From Bacteroidales bacterium (lineage in GTDB: Bacteria; Bacteroidota; Bacteroidia; Bacteroidales; Muribaculaceae), in NCBI GenBank assembly GCA_014800105.1, contig JAAVGQ010000036.1:1-5320 (forward strand): a stretch of 5,320 bases of DNA, given 5' to 3'. The position numbers and the translations under genes were made by a program. Below the pieces are notes generated by a model, which was not told the origin of the DNA, searched no databases, and was given only the letters and a program-made list of their open reading frames with translations. This document shows, one piece after another, positions 1 through 5,320 of this stretch. How positions within the stretch are numbered: position 1 is the stretch's first letter; every line of letters starts with the position of its first letter.

Positions 1-683
1 GGGCCATGAGTAGAGCAAATTGCAGCAATCTCGAAGCCTTCAAGTTTAGCAATAGCTTTCTGCACGAACGCGCCGTATTTACCGACAATGTTTGAATAAT
101 AGCGAATCATTTCAGGCCAATAACGGTCAAGATTCATATCACTATCAATCACAGCTCCGTTAAGGGCACCGAAGCAGCCGAAAGCATCCCCGCTGAAAAG
201 AATCTTTTCCTCGGGCATATAGGTAACCATAGTTTCGGGCCAATGAACCATGGGAGTAAATGCAAATTTCAGCGTACAATCACTTCCGAGTGAGAGAGTT
301 TCACCATCTTTTACTGCAATTGTGTCTTCAGTAATTCCATAATAACCATTGACCATCGTTAAAGTTTGACTATTCCCAACTATTTTAATAGCTGGAAATG
401 CAGCCTTAAGCATACTGATAGCCCCGGAATGGTCAGGTTCCATGTGATTAATTACCAGATAGTCAGGCTGTCGGTCTCCCAGGATATGTCGAACGTGTTC
501 GATATGTTCAAGAGCGTAATCAGCACTCACGCCGTCAATAATAGCGACTTTCTCGTTACCTTCAATAAGATAGGAATTGTAGCTGACTCCGTAAGGTAGA
601 GGCCACATAGCTTCAAAACGTGTAGTGGTGCGGTCGTTAACACCTATATAATAAACGTGATTAGTTATCTTTTCAAGTCTCAT
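1..683 (-). CDS. Flavodiiron protein (FprA family A-type flavoprotein), N-terminal part
   Basis: The 5' part of a cytoplasmic flavodiiron protein, a family that reduces O2 to water and/or NO to N2O in anaerobes. The visible 228 codons cover most of the metallo-beta-lactamase-fold domain; the C-terminal flavodoxin (FMN) domain lies beyond the left edge, as the family is usually about 400 residues. Seen directly: the N-terminal P-L-P-Y-G-V-S-Y-N-S-Y motif (residues 28-38) and a complete di-iron ligand set in family order, H80-x-E82-x-D84-H85, H147, D166 and H226 (in STHGP). The ATG at 681-683 is chosen because an in-frame TGA lies three codons upstream and the protein begins as homologues do (MRLEKITNHVYYIG). 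No clear Shine-Dalgarno sequence is visible. It follows rfbB by 57 bp, so read-through from the rfb genes is possible. O2 versus NO preference cannot be read from sequence. Confidence 0.93.
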   Translation of the reverse strand, partial: MRLEKITNHVYYIGVNDRTTTRFEAMWPLPYGVSYNSYLIEGNEKVAIIDGVSADYALEHIEHVRHILGDRQPDYLVINHMEPDHSGAISMLKAAFPAIKIVGNSQTLTMVNGYYGITEDTIAVKDGETLSLGSDCTLKFAFTPMVHWPETMVTYMPEEKILFSGDAFGCFGALNGAVIDSDMNLDRYWPEMIRYYSNIVGKYGAFVQKAIAKLEGFEIAAICSTHG

Positions 684-722
684 AATGATTCAATTTTGAC
701 TACATAGTTAACAATGAAATCG

Positions 723-735
723 GATATGTCATATC
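723..735. promoter_or_regulatory. 13-bp palindrome GATATGTCATATC in the rfbB-flavoprotein gap
   Basis: The two halves GATATG and CATATC are perfect reverse complements around a single central base. The site lies in the 57-bp gap, 40 bp upstream of the flavodiiron start and just after the rfbB stop. It has no following U-tract, so it does not look like a terminator. A small operator for the flavoprotein gene is possible but is inference only. I see no TAnnTTTG promoter in this gap. Confidence 0.25.
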
Positions 736-740
736 AATTT

Positions 741-1895
741 TCAGCGGGTCCTATACATCTCTTCATAGTAGCGTTTATAATCACCCGAGGTGATATTATC
801 CATCCAGTCCCGGTTGTCAAGATACCACCGCACGGTCTTTTCAATTCCTTCCTCAAACCGGAGTGATGGTTCCCAGCCAAGTTCGCTCTGAAGTTTACGG
901 CTATCTATCGCATAACGCATATCATGACCCGGACGGTCAGTGACGAATGTAATGAGGTTCTCACTTTGACCTTCAGGATTTCCAAGCAGTCGATCTACTG
1001 TTTTTATTATGACCTTTATAAGGTCTATATTTTTCCACTCGTTGAAACCACCGATATTATATGTCTCGGCTATCTTACCTTCGTGGAATATTAAGTCAAT
1101 CGCGCGGGCGTGGTCTTCAACATACAGCCAGTCACGCACGTTTTCTCCCTTTCCATAAACGGGAAGTGATTTGCCTTGCGTGATGTTGTTGATGAAAAGC
1201 GGAATGAGTTTTTCAGGAAACTGATAAGGCCCATAGTTATTAGAGCAGTTTGTCACGATTGTAGGCATTCCGTAGGTATCATGGTAAGCTCTCACGAAAT
1301 GGTCGCTTGAAGCCTTGGATGCCGAGTAGGGAGAGTGGGGGGTATACTTTGTGGTTTCGAGGAAAAACTCGGTTCCATAAGCCATGTCATCATTGCTTGA
1401 AGCCTTAGTTGAGAATGGAGCTGGAACACCTTCAGGATGAGTCAGCTCAAGCGCCCCATAAACCTCATCAGTCGAGATATGGTAAAATAGATTGCGTCCT
1501 TTAGGCTGTTTGAGGGATTTTTCCCGGGATTCTTCCCAGTACTCTTTAGCAGCCTGGAGCAGTGCGAGAGTTCCCATTACATTTGTGCGGGCAAAGGTAA
1601 ACGGATCCTTGATTGAACGGTCTACGTGACTCTCTGCAGCAAGATGAATGATACCGTCAATCTCATAGGTTCTAATGATGCGACGCATCTCATCAAGGTC
1701 AGAGATGTCAGCTTTGACAAAAGTATAGTTCGGCTTATCTTCTACATCTTTGAGATTAGCGAGATTTCCGGCATAAGTAAGTTTATCGAGATTGACAATG
1801 TGATATTCAGGATATTTATTGACAAATAACCTAACGACATGTGACCCGATAAATCCGGCTCCACCGGTAATAAGAATGCTTCTGGAAAAATTCAT
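741..1895 (-). CDS. rfbB: dTDP-glucose 4,6-dehydratase (RmlB)
   Basis: Cytoplasmic NAD-dependent short-chain dehydrogenase that converts dTDP-D-glucose to dTDP-4-dehydro-6-deoxy-D-glucose, the second step of dTDP-L-rhamnose synthesis. Visible features are the Rossmann motif T10-G-G-A-G-F-I-G17, the acidic end of beta-2 at D37-K38 with LTYAGN, the LAAESHVDRS segment (85-94), the catalytic S141-T-D-E144 with V-Y146, and the Y190-x-x-x-K194 pair. Downstream are NCSNNYGPYQFPEKLIP (216-232), VRDWLYVEDH (254-263), YNIGG (280-284) and DRPGHDMRYAID (320-331). At 384 residues it is longer than the roughly 360 of E. coli RmlB; about 15 extra residues lie between E144 and Y190. Its ATG is only two bases after the rfbC stop, so the two genes are co-transcribed and probably translationally coupled. 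All active-site residues are present and I see no damage. Confidence 0.97.
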   Translation of the reverse strand: MNFSRSILITGGAGFIGSHVVRLFVNKYPEYHIVNLDKLTYAGNLANLKDVEDKPNYTFVKADISDLDEMRRIIRTYEIDGIIHLAAESHVDRSIKDPFTFARTNVMGTLALLQAAKEYWEESREKSLKQPKGRNLFYHISTDEVYGALELTHPEGVPAPFSTKASSNDDMAYGTEFFLETTKYTPHSPYSASKASSDHFVRAYHDTYGMPTIVTNCSNNYGPYQFPEKLIPLFINNITQGKSLPVYGKGENVRDWLYVEDHARAIDLIFHEGKIAETYNIGGFNEWKNIDLIKVIIKTVDRLLGNPEGQSENLITFVTDRPGHDMRYAIDSRKLQSELGWEPSLRFEEGIEKTVRWYLDNRDWMDNITSGDYKRYYEEMYRTR

Positions 1896-1897
1896 AA

Positions 1898-2452
1898 TCA
1901 GTTTTCAAATGGTGAGAGAAAGTCTTGAAGTAGAGGATGATTCTTATCTTTTTCAGAGAGGATAGCATCTTCTAATGCAATGCCCCAATCAATTCCAAGC
2001 GATGTATCAAGTATAGATATTCCTCCGTCAGCTTCCGGGCAGTAAAAGTTGTCGCATTTATAATGGAATACCGCAATGTCGCTCAACACTGCAAAGCCGT
2101 GAGCAAATCCGCGTGGAATGAAAAATTGACGGTGATTGTCCTCCGTCAACAGGCAACTTACGTGCTTGCCATAAGTGGGAGAGTCTTTACGTAAATCAAC
2201 AGCTACGTCAAGGACCTGTCCTTGTACACAGCGAACAAGTTTGGCTTGGGCATGAGGTGGCCGCTGAAAATGCAGGCCACGCATAACACCACGGCTTGAA
2301 CAGGACTCGTTATCCTGTACAAAGTCAACCGGAGCCACCTCGTTGTCAAAAACTTTTTTATTGTAGCTTTCGAGAAAATATCCTCGCGCATCTTTAAATA
2401 CCCGGGGCTCGAGAATCACAACGCCTTCTATGTCAGTTTTAATTACTTTCAT
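1898..2452 (-). CDS. rfbC: dTDP-4-dehydrorhamnose 3,5-epimerase (RmlC)
   Basis: Cytoplasmic cupin-fold epimerase that converts dTDP-4-dehydro-6-deoxy-glucose to dTDP-4-dehydro-L-rhamnose, the step after RmlB. At 184 residues it matches the family length. Visible motifs are the N-terminal F-K-D-A-R-G-Y-F-L-E segment (19-28), QDNESCSSRGVMRGLHFQ (46-63) with the catalytic base H61, the conserved K71 in QAKLVRC, VLDVAVDLRKDSPTYG (80-95), FFIPRGFAHGF (110-120), the Y131-K-C segment, and SEKD ending in D169, the expected partner of H61 in the His-Asp dyad. It is the first gene of the rfbC-rfbB pair, behind a candidate promoter at 2491-2518 and a terminator that insulates it from the upstream gene. 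The ATG has an A/T-rich leader with no clear Shine-Dalgarno sequence. rfbA and rfbD, needed for the full pathway, are not in the window. Confidence 0.97.
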   Translation of the reverse strand: MKVIKTDIEGVVILEPRVFKDARGYFLESYNKKVFDNEVAPVDFVQDNESCSSRGVMRGLHFQRPPHAQAKLVRCVQGQVLDVAVDLRKDSPTYGKHVSCLLTEDNHRQFFIPRGFAHGFAVLSDIAVFHYKCDNFYCPEADGGISILDTSLGIDWGIALEDAILSEKDKNHPLLQDFLSPFEN

Positions 2453-2490
2453 GTGAATAAAAAGATAGAAGTAAACGAACTTCAGTTACA

Positions 2491-2518
2491 CAAATTTAGG
2501 GAAAAATTATAAATTAAA
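2491..2518 (-). promoter_or_regulatory. Candidate Bacteroidetes-type promoter for rfbC-rfbB
   Basis: Read on the minus strand, TAAATTTG (2498 to 2491) fits the Bacteroidetes -7 consensus TAnnTTTG exactly. A weak -33 candidate, TTTA (2518 to 2515), lies 16 bp upstream, which is shorter and less exact than the usual TTTG at about 19-20 bp. It sits between the terminator of the preceding gene and the rfbC start, and would give a 5' leader of about 30-35 nt. The position is persuasive; the -33 box is not. Confidence 0.5.
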
Positions 2519-2557
2519 GATGCTCTAAAAGCTGTTTTATTTTAAACAAACGACTGT

Positions 2558-2594
2558 AAAAAATTAGTCCACGACAATGATGTCATGGACTAAT
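2558..2594 (-). terminator. Rho-independent terminator after the GHL10-like gene
   Basis: On the minus strand the arms 2594-2581 (ATTAGTCCATGACA) and 2576-2563 (TGTCGTGGACTAAT) form a 14-bp stem with one G-U pair and a four-base loop. It is followed by a run of six T (2563-2558, the first of them the last stem base). It starts 30 bp after the stop codon at 2625. On the plus strand the same stem contains a C-A mismatch and has no good U-tract, which supports the minus orientation. Confidence 0.9.
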
Positions 2595-2624
2595 CGATTT
2601 AATTATTTACTAACAGGGAAAATT

Positions 2625-4010
2625 TTACTTGTTTTCCTGAGCGGGTATATATCCGCTCAGCTCCATGCCTTCGCGCACTTCGTCCCAAAGACCGGCGTTG
2701 ATAATGTGGCAAATGTCAAAAATCATAAGACCATCACTTTCTTTTACGTTCATTGCCATTGCCTCGGGAAGACGCTTGGCAGTGATGTGTCCCGGTTCAA
2801 CGGGCTTGTCATAGAGCTGGTCAACAAGCAAGCCACCGAGGAACTTGTTGGGACCAAGAATGTCGCGGAGGTGGTGGCATGAGCCTTCGACACAATACCA
2901 GTCACCGGTGTGACCCTCGAAGTCAGTTTCGTTCCAGATGGGGTCAGGATTATTTTCGAAGTCTTCGATTGTAATATCAGTATAATAGTTACCGGTGATA
3001 TACATATCGATGAGCTCGGCATAGCCGGTTTCCTTATATTTGTCATTAGCCCAAGAGAATTCCTTGGAAGGATCATACTGATTGCTTGCAAAGTTTACAC
3101 CCACTTCGTAATATGAAGGGTACCAGGCACCTGAATATGTTGAAAATACAGTCTCAGGGTTGATGTCCTTAACCTCCTTGCGGGCACGGGCAAAGAAATC
3201 ATGAATGTTCTTTGAACGCCAGTAAATCCAGTCGGTGAAGTATTCACCCTTGATGATACTGTCACGACCTGACTCTGTGCGAACAATCTTGAGAATATCA
3301 TCAGGGAAAGTCTTAACGGGCTTACCGATGAACTTCTCAAATTCCGAGCGGGAAAGGTCTGAGAAATCAGCCATGATACCGTCGTAACGACCGCGGTCAA
3401 TGATGAGACCGTCAACCTCAGGATACTTAGTGAGCATCTCTTTCATTACATTGATAATGTAATCCTGGTATTCGGGATTGATGGGGTTAACCATACCCCC
3501 GTATTTGTCACTGCGATGCTTGAGTTCGGTAATGGGTACAAGACCCTTTTCAGGATCCTGAACAATTGAAGCCCACTCAGGATGATCAGTGAAGATAAGA
3601 CCTTTATCAAAGAAGTTGTGGCCGGCGCAGAAAACATTGAGTGAGAAAAGCACCTTCATGTCACGTTCCTTAGCCTTTTCGATGAAGTATCCGAGATAAT
3701 CGAAGGTGGAGTCGGGGGGAGTGTCAATGCGCATACCGTGAAAACGGGGTGCAAGCTCGCTGTCATACATGAGTTCACCTGAGATGGGGCGAGCATCTAC
3801 CGCAAGGTGTGTGAAACCAAGGTCAGCAAGCATGTCAACATACTTGTCAATTGTATCCTTGTGGTTGAAACGAGCATAGTTACCTTCTGCATCAATCCAC
3901 ATGAGGGCGGGTTTATCAGTTGGTTTAAACTCAGAAGCTTTCTTAGTGCTACAGCACGCAAGCGAAGCCATTACAGCTGCGCCAAGCAGTGATAATGAAA
4001 GTTTTCTCAT
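2625..4010 (-). CDS. Putative GHL10/DUF187-like glycoside hydrolase lipoprotein
   Basis: Predicted exported TIM-barrel protein of 461 residues, probably acting on a glycan in the periplasm or at the cell surface; the substrate is unknown. The N-terminus MRKLSLSLLGAAVMASLACC is a signal peptide with two possible lipidated cysteines, C19 or C20. The following STKKASEFK has no acidic surface-export signal, so periplasmic anchoring is slightly favoured. Barrel-like segments in order are LMWID (36-40), HLAVDARPISGELMYDSELAP (69-88), FDYLGYFIEKAKERDMKVLFSLNVF (103-127), VNPINPEYQDYI (174-185), VDGLIIDRGRYDG (199-211) and a late strand DGLMIFDICHI (426-436). The NP-x-NPE-x-x-DYI and VDGL-x-x-DR-x-RYD order resembles GHL10 (PF02638, YngK-like); D205, R208 and D210 are candidate active-site residues. 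It stands alone, bounded by its own promoter candidate and terminator, with no SusC/SusD or transporter beside it. The family call is from memory of motifs and is not search-verified. Confidence 0.75.
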   Translation of the reverse strand: MRKLSLSLLGAAVMASLACCSTKKASEFKPTDKPALMWIDAEGNYARFNHKDTIDKYVDMLADLGFTHLAVDARPISGELMYDSELAPRFHGMRIDTPPDSTFDYLGYFIEKAKERDMKVLFSLNVFCAGHNFFDKGLIFTDHPEWASIVQDPEKGLVPITELKHRSDKYGGMVNPINPEYQDYIINVMKEMLTKYPEVDGLIIDRGRYDGIMADFSDLSRSEFEKFIGKPVKTFPDDILKIVRTESGRDSIIKGEYFTDWIYWRSKNIHDFFARARKEVKDINPETVFSTYSGAWYPSYYEVGVNFASNQYDPSKEFSWANDKYKETGYAELIDMYITGNYYTDITIEDFENNPDPIWNETDFEGHTGDWYCVEGSCHHLRDILGPNKFLGGLLVDQLYDKPVEPGHITAKRLPEAMAMNVKESDGLMIFDICHIINAGLWDEVREGMELSGYIPAQENK

Positions 4011-4054
4011 TAGGAAAAAATATGATTTTAAATTATGTAAGTATTATTTAGATT

Positions 4055-4088
4055 CAAAGTTAATAAAAAATCTCTATTCTTAAGCAAA
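4055..4088 (-). promoter_or_regulatory. Candidate Bacteroidetes-type promoter for the GHL10-like gene
   Basis: On the minus strand TAACTTTG (4062 to 4055) matches TAnnTTTG exactly, and TTTG (4088 to 4085) is an exact -33 element. The 22-bp spacer is two to three bases longer than usual. Its 5' leader would be about 40 nt, A/T-rich, with no Shine-Dalgarno sequence. The rest of the 176-bp gap (4011-4186) is A/T-rich, and I see no convincing GC-stem terminator for the beta-lactamase in it. Confidence 0.55.
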
Positions 4089-4174
4089 ACTTTTTAAATA
4101 TTTTTATTTAATGCTTGCTTGCGACGGAATTTAACAATATATTATGCAAAAGTTACCACAAAAATTACATGGAT

Positions 4175-4186
4175 TTGTTGCAACAA
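4175..4186. promoter_or_regulatory. 12-bp perfect palindrome TTGTTGCAACAA abutting the beta-lactamase stop
   Basis: TTGTTG and CAACAA are perfect reverse complements with no spacer, lying immediately downstream of the beta-lactamase stop codon (4187-4189). With no loop and no adjacent U-tract it is a poor terminator. It is about 90 bp upstream of the -33 candidate for the next gene, so a transcription-factor site is possible, but chance in A/T-rich DNA cannot be excluded. Confidence 0.25.
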
Positions 4187-5104
4187 CTATTTAAGTGCTG
4201 AGGTGATATAAGAATAAATAACTGCTGAGATTGAAGCTATTATACTGGATGCCTTATTTTCTGTACCATGGAAATCACGGATAAAAACTGCCAATGCGTA
4301 ATCTTGATTATCAGGTAACCGGAAGTATCCGATATCATTATGAGCAATTAACTCATTGCGTGAGTTGCGGTAACCGCTGCCGGTCTTGTGAGCAAAAAAG
4401 AGGTTGTTGTCATTGGATAATATCGCTCCGAGACGGTCACTTCCTGTAGTAACATGTAACAGTGCTTTTTGTAGAAATTCTTGGTTTTCTTGTAGGCACA
4501 ATGAGTCCTTGAATACTTGCCTGATTAACAAGGCTGCTGATAAGGGTGAAGTGAAATTGTAGTATGATAGATCATGGTATTCTTTCATTTGTGATTCACT
4601 ACAAGCGATGTTAAATGTAGAATCCTGAGCAATTGATTTTATGAATAAATTTGTCGAATCAGGAGATATTATTCTTTTGAACAGAATGTTGCTTGCATTA
4701 TTATCACTGGATTCAATGGTGTATTTTAGTAGTTCCTTAACTGAAACGAAGAATTCTGACCCAGAATAATCTTTGAGCATAGGGCTCCAAGTATTTTCAT
4801 CAATTTCACCTCGTTTGATAAGTAAAAGAGTATCAAGTGGAGTAGAGATGGCCTCGAGACTATGGATTGTCGCTATTGATTGATGTAGTTTAAATACGCT
4901 CATCATGGGAAACTGCACTCCATTGTTGAAGCATATCGTATCTTTATCTGATACAAAGGCAATACCGATTGTTCCAGGAGCATCATTAATAATTTTCAGG
5001 AGTTCTTGAGAAAGTTCATTTACTCCGTTAATTCCTTTTTCTCTGTGACAATTGCTACTTGTAATTAAAATGCATATAAAGACAAATAGAACAGCTGGTT
5101 TCAT
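4187..5104 (-). CDS. bla: Class A serine beta-lactamase, CfxA/subclass A2-like
   Basis: Exported serine hydrolase that would open the beta-lactam ring in the periplasm. I start it at the ATG 5102-5104 (305 residues) because a hydrophobic leader, MKPAVLFVFICILITSSNC, follows at once; a TTG at 5131 in the same frame would add ten residues and disrupt that leader. Numbered from this ATG, the motifs are S69-V-F-K72 (in PMMSVFKLHQ), S133-D-N135 (in SSDNNASN), E170 in SESQM (the omega-loop glutamate position in this subclass), and K240-T-G242 (in AHKTGSG). The phrases TWSPMLK, SDNNASN, YNFTSPL and HNDIGY recall CfxA, and the catalytic set is complete. C19 could be a lipidation site, but SSN before it is an imperfect lipobox. 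Sampled lines average roughly 36% GC against about 48% in the neighbouring gene, suggesting possible acquisition. Resistance spectrum is unknown. Confidence 0.93.
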   Translation of the reverse strand: MKPAVLFVFICILITSSNCHREKGINGVNELSQELLKIINDAPGTIGIAFVSDKDTICFNNGVQFPMMSVFKLHQSIATIHSLEAISTPLDTLLLIKRGEIDENTWSPMLKDYSGSEFFVSVKELLKYTIESSDNNASNILFKRIISPDSTNLFIKSIAQDSTFNIACSESQMKEYHDLSYYNFTSPLSAALLIRQVFKDSLCLQENQEFLQKALLHVTTGSDRLGAILSNDNNLFFAHKTGSGYRNSRNELIAHNDIGYFRLPDNQDYALAVFIRDFHGTENKASSIIASISAVIYSYITSALK

Positions 5105-5149
5105 ACATCTTAAATATAACTGATTAATCAATAGTTCTCACTAAAATGA

Positions 5150-5191
5150 ATAAACTCTATGTACTCCATTAATAGTGCACATAGAGTTTAT
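5150..5191 (-). terminator. 13-bp inverted repeat between valS and the beta-lactamase, probable valS terminator
   Basis: The arms 5150-5162 (ATAAACTCTATGT) and 5179-5191 are perfect reverse complements around a 16-base loop that itself contains a short ACT/AGT pairing. The structure lies about 30 bp after the valS stop. On the minus strand it is followed by TCATTTTAG, a weak U-tract, so termination may be inefficient. Alternatively it is a stem in the 5' leader of the beta-lactamase mRNA, since a TAACTTTG element lies just upstream at 5202-5209. Confidence 0.6.
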
Positions 5192-5201
5192 GATATTTCC
5201 T

Positions 5202-5209
5202 CAAAGTTA
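5202..5209 (-). promoter_or_regulatory. Possible -7 element upstream of the beta-lactamase
   Basis: On the minus strand the octamer TAACTTTG fits TAnnTTTG and is identical to the one before the GHL10-like gene. However, no TTTG is visible 19-22 bp upstream, where the end of valS lies. If used, transcription would start just before the 13-bp inverted repeat and give a leader of roughly 90 nt. Confidence 0.3.
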
Positions 5210-5221
5210 TATTATTTGAAA

Positions 5222-5320
5222 TTACTTTTTGAGTGAAGCGAGTGATTGTTTGATATTAGCTATTTTCATTTCAGCATCTTGCTGTTTCTTGCGTTCCATC
5301 TCAACAACCTTAGCGGGAGC
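5222..5320 (-). CDS. valS: Valyl-tRNA synthetase, C-terminal end only
   Basis: The last 32 codons plus a TAA stop of a gene that enters from the right edge. The translation starts APAKVVEMERKKQQ and ends SLASLKK, a charged helical stretch. This matches the C-terminal coiled-coil arm of ValS, which typically carries an AP-x-x-VV-x-x-ER-K segment followed by a heptad-like helix ending near the stop. The enzyme charges tRNA-Val in the cytoplasm, and the arm contacts the tRNA. Only the tail is visible, so the call rests on that motif; another protein with a similar coiled-coil tail is less likely. It is followed by an inverted repeat at 5150-5191 that probably ends its transcript. Confidence 0.8.
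   Translation of the reverse strand, partial: APAKVVEMERKKQQDAEMKIANIKQSLASLKK

Noticed and set aside
366..599. 77-codon plus-strand open frame
   Set aside because: It lies wholly antisense to the flavodiiron gene, which has a complete ligand set, and its translation has no recognisable motif.
2203..2391. 62-codon minus-strand open frame inside rfbC
   Set aside because: It is an alternative frame of an intact rfbC with all active-site motifs, so it is a shadow frame.
2577..2882. 101-codon plus-strand open frame
   Set aside because: It overlaps the terminator and the 3' end of the GHL10-like gene in antisense, and has no start signal or family motif.
3095..3415. 106-codon minus-strand open frame
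   Set aside because: It is a shifted frame within the GHL10-like gene. Its Ser/Thr/Val-rich low-complexity translation is typical of a shadow frame.
4090..4140. Weak A/T-only hairpin (TTAAAT with ATTTAA) as a beta-lactamase terminator
   Set aside because: The stem is six A/T pairs only, with no following T-run beyond background A/T richness, so it cannot be supported.
5105..5131. Ten-residue N-terminal extension of the beta-lactamase from a TTG codon
   Set aside because: The ATG at 5102-5104 gives a normal signal peptide directly, while the extension places polar and charged residues ahead of it.
1..5320. A novel defence, mobile or multi-gene system
   Set aside because: All long open frames belong to recognisable families with ordinary roles. 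There are no transposases, recombinases, nucleases, direct repeat arrays or linked effector genes.

Overview
The window looks like a chromosomal segment of an anaerobic gut-type Bacteroidales (Bacteroidetes). The lineage evidence is that candidate promoters follow the Bacteroidetes -7 pattern TAnnTTTG, start codons lack clear Shine-Dalgarno sequences and sit behind A/T-rich leaders, several proteins have lipoprotein-type leaders, the class A beta-lactamase resembles the CfxA/CepA group, and RmlB carries an insert that I recall from Bacteroidetes homologues. The family is not determined; a Muribaculaceae or Bacteroidaceae-like genome is a guess from general appearance.

Every supported gene is on the minus strand, so transcription runs right to left. 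In that order they are: the last 32 codons of valyl-tRNA synthetase (5222-5320, cut by the window edge); a 117-bp gap with a perfect 13-bp inverted repeat; a class A serine beta-lactamase (4187-5104); a 176-bp A/T-rich gap with a candidate promoter; a secreted TIM-barrel glycoside-hydrolase-like lipoprotein of the GHL10/DUF187 type (2625-4010); a 172-bp gap with a strong rho-independent terminator followed by a candidate promoter; rfbC (1898-2452) and rfbB (741-1895), two nucleotides apart; a 57-bp gap with a short palindrome; and the first 228 codons of a flavodiiron protein (1-683, cut by the left edge).

Functionally this is a set of short, mostly independent units rather than one pathway. 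rfbC and rfbB form a clear pair for dTDP-L-rhamnose synthesis, although rfbA and rfbD are not in the window. The flavodiiron protein would detoxify O2 or NO and may be read from the rfb transcript or from its own promoter. The beta-lactamase is noticeably more A/T-rich than the glycosidase-like gene beside it and may be an accessory insertion next to valS. The glycosidase-like lipoprotein has no SusC/SusD partner, transporter or regulator here, so its substrate is open.

There is no intergenic stretch above 300 bp, no RNA gene, no CRISPR array, no insertion sequence and no clear novel multi-gene system. The points most worth a second look are the untyped beta-lactamase, the orphan GHL10-like lipoprotein and a few palindromic intergenic sites.
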